NCBI RefSeq assembly: GCF_009796765.1
Contig: NZ_CP047023.1
Span: 2,711,501-2,775,500 of the forward strand
Source of the DNA: Paraglaciecola sp. L3A3
GTDB lineage: Bacteria; Pseudomonadota; Gammaproteobacteria; Enterobacterales; Alteromonadaceae
Direction: 5' to 3'
Length of the DNA: 64,000 nt
Shown here: positions 56,351 through 64,000 of the stretch, in pieces
Layout: the number at the start of each line of letters is the position of its first letter
How positions within the stretch are numbered: position 1 is the first letter of the stretch
Translations under genes and position numbers: made by a program
Notes under the pieces: model-generated
Told to the model about the DNA's origin: nothing
The model's input: the letters and a program-made list of their open reading frames with translations, nothing else
Databases searched by the model: none

Positions 56351-57262
56351 TTAATGATTGGATTTCTCAAACTTATACCAATATTTATCAGGGGTCACTT
56401 TGATAAGTTCAGGCATGTCTTGGTACTCCAACTCTAAAACCTTTCTGCCATCTAAAATATTTTTTTTATTGATAAACAGAGACTCTAAATACTGATCAAG
56501 ATATTGTTGATAACTTCCATTGTTATATGCAGTTTCAAGACCTTGGGTTAAAAGTTGTTTTGTATTTGTATCACCATCTTTAACAATAAAAAAGAAATCC
56601 AATTTCAAATGAAACACAAACTTTTTATCAATATAAACCTCATCTCCTAAAGCTAGTCTTTGATTCACTTCCTCTTCAGACTCTAAAATTCCTCGATTAA
56701 GTAAATCAAAACGATTTGACTTTAACATCAGCCAAAGTAATTGAGTTGTATTGCCATGAACAACTGTAAATCCATGCTCTTTAAACAATGTTGATGAATG
56801 CCAATGTGCACCTGAGCCAATTGTAAAATTGTTTTTAATTTGTTCTAGGCTATTGATATTCGTCCAATTGGCTCTTGTTTGTTGATTAAATACTAATACC
56901 CGGTAACCTAACAAACCTCGCGTTATAGGAAATGTAACCACCATATCAATATTATTGTTAAATAAAGTTGAAGCTCCATTTATCACCACTGAACAAGGAC
57001 CATCTTTATCCTTCATTTGGGTAAATAGCCTTTTTTTATTCATATATGGAACATTTAAAGTAGATAATCTGTGTTCACCATTGGTATTTTTTAAGACCAA
57101 CTTCAATAAACCTACAGCATAGGAATTTATTTTACTTTCGGTAGTTTTACAAAATACGACTTCACTAGCATGAATATCGACAGTAAATAACACTGCCATA
57201 AACAAAAAGACAAACGATTTCCCCCTGCGTATATGGCCTTTAGTGTATGGTGTTTTATTCAT
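56351..57262 (-). CDS. Periplasmic substrate-binding domain protein (SBP family 3-like)
   Basis: 303 residues with signal peptide (FVFLFMAVLFTVDIHAS). Similar in plan to the extracellular solute-binding proteins found without a transporter in Alteromonadales: VFCKTTESKINS start, GLLGYRVLVFNQQT and NFTIGSGAHWHSSTLF middle, and LLNRGILESEEEV. No permease or ATPase is adjacent, so it may be a sensor or an orphan binding protein for amino acids or a signal. The fold call is moderate, function unknown. Confidence 0.75.
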   Translation of the reverse strand: MNKTPYTKGHIRRGKSFVFLFMAVLFTVDIHASEVVFCKTTESKINSYAVGLLKLVLKNTNGEHRLSTLNVPYMNKKRLFTQMKDKDGPCSVVINGASTLFNNNIDMVVTFPITRGLLGYRVLVFNQQTRANWTNINSLEQIKNNFTIGSGAHWHSSTLFKEHGFTVVHGNTTQLLWLMLKSNRFDLLNRGILESEEEVNQRLALGDEVYIDKKFVFHLKLDFFFIVKDGDTNTKQLLTQGLETAYNNGSYQQYLDQYLESLFINKKNILDGRKVLELEYQDMPELIKVTPDKYWYKFEKSNH

Positions 57263-57381
57263 AAAAATAATGTCTATTACCTTATTTAACTAACGTGACT
57301 ATTAAACAAACATAAACTTAGAAATTGCAGCATATAGTATTGTTGATTGACGTCATAGCTTGTAATTTTAATCGCTCACAC

Positions 57382-57609
57382 TTATTTTATTATGTCTTTT
57401 AAAAGTGCCTTAGCACCATGTAGATAATTGAATGTTTGCTTGGTGAATATCAAAGCAGCTTGATTAACAAACTCTTTATATAGATTGAATTTAAGAGGGT
57501 AAATCTTATCAAGTGAGACCGTAAAATTGATACATCCCTGTACTGCTAAAGTAAATCGTATATGCAAAATCAACTCTGTGTTAACGATTTCAAGATCGGA
57601 AATGGGCAC
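57382..57609 (-). CDS. Small hypothetical protein, GTG start preferred
   Basis: 75 residues, not recognised. The frame opens with ATG at 57627, but the sequence AGAAGGAG lies just after that ATG and is seven bases before an in-frame GTG at 57609, which makes GTG the better start. It has a mixed hydrophobic/polar sequence with no membrane helix or motif. It lies alone between the binding-protein and SRPBCC genes. The ribosome site is the main support. Confidence 0.45.
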   Translation of the reverse strand: MPISDLEIVNTELILHIRFTLAVQGCINFTVSLDKIYPLKFNLYKEFVNQAALIFTKQTFNYLHGAKALLKDIIK

Positions 57610-57736
57610 ACAATAACTCCTTCTCATATAACCATCGATTCCCTGAAAAACTTAACCTTACTTTCACACAAGAAAGTACTCAATAATAACCAATTCAACA
57701 AACATTAAATAACAAGGATACATTAGCTTTTTAGCT

Positions 57737-58144
57737 TCACTCAGCAGTGAGTCGATCAGCCAAATACTCAGAAAACCCTTGTATATAACTATCCCACCCA
57801 GAATCATGGTCAGCCAGACTCTGTTGTGATGAAAAACCACTATGGGTTAAATCCACTTGTGTACCTGCTTCAATCTTAGTGAATTTAACATCAATAATTG
57901 AAATATCTCCGTCATTGTTCCACTCCCATGTATAAGTTAATCGAGAGTCTGGCTCAACACGTGAAAACGTTCCTTCATTAATTCCTGTGAAATCAGCTGA
58001 GTCAATAAATAAACGATAATGCCCGCCAACTTTGCCAACAATGTCCATCCTCGTCGCAGGCGCAATAACAGTCGTTGACGAGATCCAAGCTTGATAGACC
58101 TTTTCTAAAGGAAAAGGTAAAGAATAAGACTTTTCAATTTTCAT
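57737..58144 (-). CDS. SRPBCC / AHSA1-like protein
   Basis: 135-residue START-like domain. Motifs are YSLPFPLEKVYQAWISS at the N-terminus, GHYRLFIDSADF, RVEPDSRLTYTWEW (AHSA1 hallmark) and LTHSGFSSQQSLADHDSGWDSYI near the end. Binds a hydrophobic ligand in a central cavity; usually acts in stress, transport or ligand modification. No partner is obvious. Single gene. Confidence 0.9.
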   Translation of the reverse strand: MKIEKSYSLPFPLEKVYQAWISSTTVIAPATRMDIVGKVGGHYRLFIDSADFTGINEGTFSRVEPDSRLTYTWEWNNDGDISIIDVKFTKIEAGTQVDLTHSGFSSQQSLADHDSGWDSYIQGFSEYLADRLTAE

Positions 58145-58453
58145 ATATTGCCTCGATATCTATGCTGGAATATAAATCAATGCCCCAATTAAAAAAACAG
58201 TAGGATCAGCCACCTCAGTTTCATAAACTTCACACCAATAATTTCATTCTTTGCATTTTAGACTAAACGGATGATACCAACTACAAAGTTAAATGAGTTA
58301 TTTTTCATGGAGATAACCAAAGGCAAATGGCGCAAAGAATAGTAGCGATATAAATATTTATAGAATCCATAACACAGGCTTAGTTAAAGACAAACAACAA
58401 CCTCCCCTTACAAACCTGCCTAACCTTGTTATAAAGCTAGGCAGAGTGAATTA
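58145..58453. other. Intergenic region, weak hairpin only
   Basis: 309 bases with the SRPBCC promoter and the 3' flank of the acyltransferase. An inverted CTGCCTA / TAGGCAG pair at 58416-58444 could be a terminator but has no T run. Nothing else seen. Confidence 0.3.
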
Positions 58454-59692
58454 TTATTGCGCACTATCAAAGCTTGCTTTGGTCGGCTCTACTTTTCTGC
58501 TAAATAATGCTCTGTTCCGCCTTTTGCCATTCAATGTTGCACCAATAAATGTAGAGCGAACAAAAGCATCATACATCAGCAAAGATATAACTATCGTAAT
58601 GACACATATGCTCAGCAACTTTAGCGTCCAATGAAAAGGTAATTCTGCAAAGGCGATTTGTAACCACACAACTACGGGCAAATGTATCAGATAAAGCCAA
58701 TAAGATGCGTCGGCAATATAACGGATTTTCTTACTGGAACGTTTGAATAAGTATTTACAGACACCAATACACAGTCCAACCAACGACCACATCATGATGG
58801 CATAGCTCAGTAAATAACTGATCTTGAATAATGTATATTCTGGGTGACCTATTTGCCCTTCGTATTTGGATAATAAGATAACAGCAATAATAGCCCCTAA
58901 ACACACAACCACTTTACGGTAAGACAAACAACAAAAGACCTCCATCAACGCAGCTTGCCTATGCAGTAACCAACCAAACAAGAAAAACCCAGCATAAAGC
59001 AAGAACACTGGAATATTAGGAATTAATGACTTATCGGGTGTATCTACCCCCCAATATTGCATAAACCACAGACAGCAGGCGGTAGGAATAGCAAGCAACA
59101 AAATGGCAAACCGCGAGTGGCATAACCAAGCTATGGCCTTGTCGCTAAATTGCCTTAAGAATTGCTGAAGTGGTGTGCTAACACTAATCAAGTTGCGCAA
59201 CAGCACAACGCCTGTCGAGATTAAAAGCAAGTAATACAAGAACCAGAGATGTGTGCCGATAAAAAGATCTTTAGGAATACTGGCTAAACTAGCAAAACCA
59301 TTGCTTAACCCCGCCCAAATGTGCACATCACCTCGCAAGCTCTCGCCCCCCATTACCCATGCCGATACCACCAGCGGACGAAGGATAAACCAACCTATAA
59401 CAAAGGGAATCGCAATGCGCATAAATCGTGATCGAACAAAAGAATTCATGCCCTTTTGATGGAAGGTCATGTGGGCAAAAAATCCAGCGATAAGGAAAAA
59501 CAGTTCCATCCTAAATGAATGACTAATTAAGCCAAAGATACCGACAAGATGACTGGTTGAGATGTCCATTACCGCCCAGCCAATAAATATAGGCATAAAA
59601 GATAAACTAGCATGAAACACTATGCCTAAAATTAAAGCAAAAGCACGGACGGCATCGAGATAGTCGAGCCTGGTACTGGTATCGAAAGACAT
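58454..59692 (-). CDS. Acyltransferase 3 family integral membrane protein
   Basis: 412 residues with about ten helices, of the OpgC/Acyl_transf_3 family. The first helix begins YLDAVRAFALILGIVFHASL with the conserved His, and LIAGFFAHM and the RSRFMRIAIPFVIGW motif follow. These enzymes put acetyl or succinyl groups on glycans such as membrane-derived oligosaccharides or exopolysaccharide. It lies downstream of the CIA30-like secreted protein on the same strand, so a cell-envelope glycan link is plausible. Confidence 0.9.
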   Translation of the reverse strand: MSFDTSTRLDYLDAVRAFALILGIVFHASLSFMPIFIGWAVMDISTSHLVGIFGLISHSFRMELFFLIAGFFAHMTFHQKGMNSFVRSRFMRIAIPFVIGWFILRPLVVSAWVMGGESLRGDVHIWAGLSNGFASLASIPKDLFIGTHLWFLYYLLLISTGVVLLRNLISVSTPLQQFLRQFSDKAIAWLCHSRFAILLLAIPTACCLWFMQYWGVDTPDKSLIPNIPVFLLYAGFFLFGWLLHRQAALMEVFCCLSYRKVVVCLGAIIAVILLSKYEGQIGHPEYTLFKISYLLSYAIMMWSLVGLCIGVCKYLFKRSSKKIRYIADASYWLYLIHLPVVVWLQIAFAELPFHWTLKLLSICVITIVISLLMYDAFVRSTFIGATLNGKRRNRALFSRKVEPTKASFDSAQ

Positions 59693-59767
59693 AATAAGTG
59701 ACCTTATTTAAAAATGACTAACTGAATAAGGCTTTCACGCGAAAGCCCGCTCAAATCAATATTGGTA

Positions 59768-60367
59768 TTAATAAAAACTGACTTGATCAATTTCAAAGTC
59801 ATATAGCGTTTTTTGCATGCCAAAAGCTACAATACTGAGACTATTAAGGGTTTGTCTGTTTAACGGGGTTTGTTCAGACCACATACGTTTCATCGAATCG
59901 AAAGGGATTTTAATTTCATGAAATTTACCGTCTGAATTCACGGCGATTTGTGCCGAATGGTAATCGTAATTAACTACTTCAGTACTATTGGCCGAGATTG
60001 AAATCGAGCCGTTACTAATCTTTACCAGCAGCTTAATACCAACAAACTTGTTCGCATCTTGACCCTCCCCTTCTGGGCCAAGAGGCAAAATCAAACTTGA
60101 CCAACCCGGTTGGCCGCGTGGTGGCACAATTTCTCCTTTAATTTGTATTACGCCATTTGATACCATTAATTCAGTAGTGGTACTGCCGCCAGCCGTGATG
60201 TCACTTAAGGACATTCTAGGAATACCTAGATTATTATTGCTGGTGTTGTCAAAGTCATCGATAACTGAATTAAGTGGGGCCGCAAAAACACTACCTGATA
60301 AGGCAAGGACTGATACTAGACTAAATGTTTTAAATGACTGATAAATTGATTTGTTTACTGGTTTCAT
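59768..60367 (-). CDS. Secreted CIA30-like (galactose-binding-fold) protein
   Basis: About 199 residues from the ATG at 60367 (the frame is open from 60409). A good signal peptide ends VFAAPLNSV. The mature part reads VIDDFDNTSNNNLG, then a MSLSDITAGG and GWSSLILPLGPEG region, and KFHEIKIPFDSMKRMW near the end, the pattern of the complex-I intermediate-associated protein 30 fold, a carbohydrate-binding-like sandwich. No catalytic residues are evident. It diverges from the membrane-fused sigma factor and may bind an extracellular glycan. The fold call is moderate. Confidence 0.72.
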   Translation of the reverse strand: MKPVNKSIYQSFKTFSLVSVLALSGSVFAAPLNSVIDDFDNTSNNNLGIPRMSLSDITAGGSTTTELMVSNGVIQIKGEIVPPRGQPGWSSLILPLGPEGEGQDANKFVGIKLLVKISNGSISISANSTEVVNYDYHSAQIAVNSDGKFHEIKIPFDSMKRMWSEQTPLNRQTLNSLSIVAFGMQKTLYDFEIDQVSFY

Positions 60368-60574
60368 AATGTACTCTGTGTAAGTTAGATAAAAAAAATC
60401 GTGACACATTGAAGCGTTATGGCTGCATCAGTGCGATGGTAATTAAGTGCCAACACCAGGAAATAAGGTGACAAAAAAATTAAAATTATTTTTATTTAGA
60501 TTTTCTATAAAAAAGTTGTCACCTTTTATCCAAAGCACGGCACTTACTAATATCAGCCAAGAGATATGTGACTT

Positions 60575-62185
60575 ATGAGTATTTTTAAAAAACAAAATCC
60601 GATATTGAATGCAAATGATTCAAGCTTAGTGATGTATTCACTTGGAGGTAATCGCGATGCCTTTTGCCTAATAGTTGCTCGCTATCAAAACTTATTATGC
60701 TCTATTGCATATTCGGCAGTAGGTGATATCAAACACAGTGAAGATATTGCACAAGAGTCATTTGTAGAAGCGTGGAAAAAACTCGATACCTTGCACGATC
60801 CTGAAAAATTAAAATCATGGTTATGTGGCATATTGCGGTTTAAAGTCAGTCGTTACCGCCGCAAAGAAGCAAACCAACCCACAATAGGCGCCGATGAATT
60901 AGCCCAGCACCACCTGCCTGAGGCAGAAGAAACAGAACTTGAGTACGCGGCGATACAACAACAGCAACAAAGCCTGTTGTGGAAAGTGCTAGAGCAAATA
61001 GATGACATCTACCGTGAACCCCTTATATTATTCTATCGTGAACAACAGTCTGTTGAGCGCGTAGCAGCTGAACTAGACTTAACCCTCGAGACCGTAAAAC
61101 AACGATTATCCCGTGGCCGAAAATTACTGAAGTCAGCCATGTCAACTTTCGTCGAAGATGGCTTAAAGAGCAGCAAACCAGGAGCCGCATTTACCGCCAT
61201 TGTCATGACCACAATTAGCAGTATATCTCCGCCCGCCAAAGCCGCATTATTGAGTGCAGGGGTGGCAAAAACAGGTTCAATATTTAAGCTCACCACCATT
61301 TTAGTTTTGTTAGCCTCTTTTGCTGGCCTAATCAGCTCATATTTTGGTGTAAAGGCCGGTCTTGCTCAATCCCGTACCAAACGAGAACGTCACCAAGTGA
61401 TTAAGGTTGTGTCGCTGTATTTCATGATTGCCATTATCTATATATTAGGAATGCTCGCACTCAAACACTTGGCTATTAATGCCAGTGGCTCAGTGCTTGG
61501 CTACGCAATTGCAGCACACATTTTGGTATTTGGCTTGGTTTCTGCCTATTTAATCCTTACCCACCGCATGCTCAAAGAAGCCCAAAAACTCAGAGCACAA
61601 GAGCGTATATTTCACCCAGAAGCGTTTTTAGACGAGGCACATCATGCCGGAGCTAAACAACGAGAATACAAAAGTAAACTGTGTCTTTTTGGTGTGCCAT
61701 TATGCCACTTTCAATTTGGCATGCCTGAAGCTGACGACAACCCCGCATATGGCTGGATAGCAGGCGGTAGTAAAGCCTATGGCTTACTCTTTGCTTGGGG
61801 TGGAGTAGCAATAGCCCCGGTTAGTGTAGGTATAGTTTCGCTGGGAATAATAAGTGTAGGTGCAATAGGTGTGGGCGTATTTGGTTTGGGAACTGTTGGC
61901 ATTGGCATTATAGGTTTTGGCTCTGCTGCCATTGCATATAAAGCTTACGGAGCCTTTTCGGCATTGGGCTGGGAAAGCGCTTTGAGTAATGGTTTTTCGA
62001 CAGCGGTCGAAGGGGCTATTGGACACATTGGTTATGCTTCTCAAGTGAACAATGAGCAAGCTGCCGATTTAACTAACTTAGCAATGGTTGGGCAAACCAC
62101 ACCTTGGGTGTTAGGGCTGATTGCGGTACTGGTTATTATCCCCGCAATATGGCATTCACGCAAAGTTAGACAACGCATGCGTTAA
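60575..62185 (+). CDS. Sigma-70 family (ECF-type) factor fused to a C-terminal membrane domain
   Basis: 536 residues. The N-terminal 190 are an ECF sigma: region 2 KHSEDIAQESFVEAWKKLDT and SWLCGILRFKVSRYRRK, region 4 LILFYREQQSVERVAAEL and ETVKQRLSRGRKLLK. About four membrane helices follow (roughly 205-330), then a hydrophilic stretch, seven hydrophobic glycine pentads (418-452; V/L/I/F-G-x-x-S/G/A) and a last helix (511-528). A sigma tethered to the membrane could be released by proteolysis or could act in place; no separate anti-sigma is adjacent. Similar fusions exist in Acidobacteria and Verrucomicrobia. Confidence 0.9.
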   Translation: MSIFKKQNPILNANDSSLVMYSLGGNRDAFCLIVARYQNLLCSIAYSAVGDIKHSEDIAQESFVEAWKKLDTLHDPEKLKSWLCGILRFKVSRYRRKEANQPTIGADELAQHHLPEAEETELEYAAIQQQQQSLLWKVLEQIDDIYREPLILFYREQQSVERVAAELDLTLETVKQRLSRGRKLLKSAMSTFVEDGLKSSKPGAAFTAIVMTTISSISPPAKAALLSAGVAKTGSIFKLTTILVLLASFAGLISSYFGVKAGLAQSRTKRERHQVIKVVSLYFMIAIIYILGMLALKHLAINASGSVLGYAIAAHILVFGLVSAYLILTHRMLKEAQKLRAQERIFHPEAFLDEAHHAGAKQREYKSKLCLFGVPLCHFQFGMPEADDNPAYGWIAGGSKAYGLLFAWGGVAIAPVSVGIVSLGIISVGAIGVGVFGLGTVGIGIIGFGSAAIAYKAYGAFSALGWESALSNGFSTAVEGAIGHIGYASQVNNEQAADLTNLAMVGQTTPWVLGLIAVLVIIPAIWHSRKVRQRMR

Positions 62186-62343
62186 ACCGTATTAGACATT
62201 ACACCACTTATGTTTTTATCAATAAAGGCCGCTAAATTATCAGCCTTTACTATAGCTTTAAAATAGCGAAGCCTTTAGTTGAAACAAAATGTATATATTA
62301 AAGATCAACAGCCTCTAGTTGGTTGCAATATGATTTTACTGCT

Positions 62344-64000
62344 TTACTCAACACTCCCCCAAAGCATTACTTGATTACGCCCTAAAGCTTTACATTTAAG
62401 CAAAGCGAAATCTGCTTGTTCAATTAGCTCACGGGGGGTTTTAGCTTTGAATTTGATTGAAGAAACGCCAATACTACAAGTGACTTTAATATCTTCAAAA
62501 CATGCTTCTTGTACAGTTTTTCTTATGGCCTCAACAATCAATATGGCCTGATTTTTGTCTGCAGAAGATAAAACAATACAAAACTCTTCACCACCATAGC
62601 GAGCAACAATATCATTTTTACGAACGCCATTTATTAAAATATTGGCAACACCTTTCAATACAGAGTCCCCAACACTATGGCCATAGGTATCGTTGACCGC
62701 CTTAAAATGATCTATATCTAGCATAACAACACAATACTCATCAAGAGGACTTAAGTTGGCAAAATCCTTATTCATTAAATCAAATAAAACTCGACGGTTG
62801 TAACAGTTTGTTAGCGGATCTCGCATTGCTAATACATTAAGCTCTTTATTGTGCTTTTTCGATTTTACAAAACGAATATAAATAAATAACGCTAATAAAA
62901 TACTCAAGACCAATAAAGATGCTAACGCGATACTTGCATATTTATTTTTCATCAATTGCAAATCTGTTATGATTTTAGCTTGCTCAGCAATTTCTATTTC
63001 ATCATTTTTTTTCGCTATATCAAGCAGATGCAATTTTTCTTTTTCTCGCAATGTTTGCAGTTCTATTTCCATTTTATGTGAATGTAAATTTGCGGTTTCT
63101 AGTATAATTTCATCTTCGTCTATTTTAGCTTGAATAGTTTTAGTTAAGGCTATTTGTTTTTCTGCGTAACTTAACGCTTGTTTAAAATTCCCTAATTTTT
63201 TTTCAGCTTTTAGTAACAAGTGAATAACATACAAGGCCTCAGGTATGTCATCTATTTCCATAGCTAATTTTTCTGATTGTTTTAATAAAAATATTACATT
63301 TTCAGGGTTGTCAGCAATAAGCAAACTAGCAAGTGCCGTTTGGGCTTTTATTATGTTTAATGTATTTTTCGCTTGGGTTGCCGCGGCTACTGACTGTCTA
63401 AAATGAGATATAGCGTCACTAACAGCACCTTGTTTCTGGTAAATGTGGCCGATAATTCGTTCAGTTATAGCTTCTTTATTTTTATCCTTTTCAAGAATGT
63501 ATAATTGTAGGGCTTTTTGCGCCATATTTAAGGCGTTTTCATAACCGCCTGATTCAAAATAAATAACAGCCATTTCTCTATAGGCCGAGGCTAGGGTGTT
63601 TCTATCAACCTCCTCCCCCTCCAAATCAATGGTAAGTTGATAAAATGATTGGGCGTGATCAAACTGTTTCAATTCTGTGTATATCGATCCCATTTGATTT
63701 GATGTTTTGCCCATCCCATTAGTGTCTCCAACGTCCTGATAATAAAGATATGCCTGATGAATTTGCTCTAGTGATTTTTCATAACGACCAATATGTCTAA
63801 GTATGATACCGGCTCCATTTAGCGCCTTAGCTAGGCCAATTGGGTCATCAAGATCATGATACATTTTTACTGAGCGATTTGAATAATCAAGAGCCTGCAT
63901 ATAATTCCCTAAATAACGCTCAGCTTCAGCAAGAGATGTAAGGGTGCGGGCCATTGATTTTTTAATGTTTAATGCAGTATAAACGTCTAGTGTTTTTTTA
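62344..64000 (-). CDS. TPR-GGDEF diguanylate cyclase (N-terminus cut by window edge)
   Basis: 552 or more residues visible. The frame is open to base 64000, and KKTLDVYTALNIKKS lies before the first in-window Met, so the ATG at 63954 is internal. Several TPR repeats (GNYMQALDYSNRSVKMYHD, ALNGAGIILRHIGRYEKSL and others) form a periplasmic helix array, then a coiled segment, one membrane helix (YASIALASLLVLSILLALF) and a GGDEF domain with intact RYGGEEFC and I-site RKND five residues before it. Makes c-di-GMP, probably gated by a protein-binding TPR sensor. Confidence 0.92.
   Translation of the reverse strand, partial: KKTLDVYTALNIKKSMARTLTSLAEAERYLGNYMQALDYSNRSVKMYHDLDDPIGLAKALNGAGIILRHIGRYEKSLEQIHQAYLYYQDVGDTNGMGKTSNQMGSIYTELKQFDHAQSFYQLTIDLEGEEVDRNTLASAYREMAVIYFESGGYENALNMAQKALQLYILEKDKNKEAITERIIGHIYQKQGAVSDAISHFRQSVAAATQAKNTLNIIKAQTALASLLIADNPENVIFLLKQSEKLAMEIDDIPEALYVIHLLLKAEKKLGNFKQALSYAEKQIALTKTIQAKIDEDEIILETANLHSHKMEIELQTLREKEKLHLLDIAKKNDEIEIAEQAKIITDLQLMKNKYASIALASLLVLSILLALFIYIRFVKSKKHNKELNVLAMRDPLTNCYNRRVLFDLMNKDFANLSPLDEYCVVMLDIDHFKAVNDTYGHSVGDSVLKGVANILINGVRKNDIVARYGGEEFCIVLSSADKNQAILIVEAIRKTVQEACFEDIKVTCSIGVSSIKFKAKTPRELIEQADFALLKCKALGRNQVMLWGSVE

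Noticed and set aside
58416..58444. CTGCCTA/TAGGCAG hairpin as terminator of the acyltransferase
   Set aside because: No T run on the minus strand and short stem; left as unassigned.
62221..62260. TAAAGGC/GCCTTTA inverted pair between convergent genes as terminator
   Set aside because: The stem is short and no T run follows, so it is not called.

Overview
The window looks like chromosome of a marine gammaproteobacterium of the Alteromonadaceae (Paraglaciecola/Glaciecola-like). This is inferred from the low-to-moderate GC, the abundance of TonB-dependent receptors, the glycan enzymes, the c-di-GMP proteins and the general gene flavour; no rRNA or other phylogenetic marker is present. I see no tRNA, rRNA, CRISPR array, phage or insertion sequence. 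Genes are dense and several units end in clear hairpin terminators.

Layout. 1-4.8 kb: a truncated glycan-type TonB-dependent receptor diverges from an aldose 1-epimerase, followed by a DEDDh exonuclease. 5-8.4 kb: DoxX, pirin and a LysR regulator, then a Bcr/CflA-type MFS exporter. 8.7-33.1 kb: a large catabolic-looking island. It holds two TauD/TfdA dioxygenases, an FMN reductase, a DODA-like extradiol dioxygenase, an acetamidase/formamidase, two tandem MFS transporters, a RutA-like flavin monooxygenase overlapping an isochorismatase-family hydrolase, an M20 deacylase, a Rieske oxygenase with its reductase, a peptide-type ABC importer with a fused double ATPase, an AraC regulator, a second TonB receptor and a VOC protein. 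A second Bcr/CflA MFS, clearly paralogous to the first, closes the island at 33.4-34.6 kb.

34.7-42.7 kb: an HNH protein, a c-di-GMP phosphodiesterase with a decayed GGDEF domain, an RND adaptor/pump pair and an alpha/beta hydrolase. 43-46.4 kb: a glycan-sensing operon of ECF sigma factor, FecR-LamG membrane protein and GH16 glycosidase, an arrangement more typical of Planctomycetes/Verrucomicrobia. 46.7-58.1 kb: a PAS-GAF-PAS-GGDEF-EAL protein, Nudix, PNPOx-like, AI-2E-type permease, umuDC with an SOS box, an EEP-family nuclease/phosphatase, an M50 protease, a periplasmic solute-binding protein and small genes. 58.4-64 kb: a membrane acyltransferase, a secreted CIA30-like protein, a sigma factor fused to a membrane domain with a hydrophobic glycine pentad repeat, and a TPR-GGDEF cyclase cut by the window end.

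How the genes may work together. The island can be read as import (TonB receptor, ABC importer, MFS), oxygenation (Rieske, TauD, RutA-like with the FMN reductase as a possible flavin donor), C-N bond hydrolysis (isochorismatase, M20, formamidase) and possible ring cleavage (DODA). That suggests use of a nitrogen-containing, perhaps heterocyclic or aromatic amide compound. The substrate cannot be named from sequence. The two best candidates for an undescribed system are this island and the pair of unusual sigma-factor loci (43-46.4 kb and 59.8-62.2 kb).
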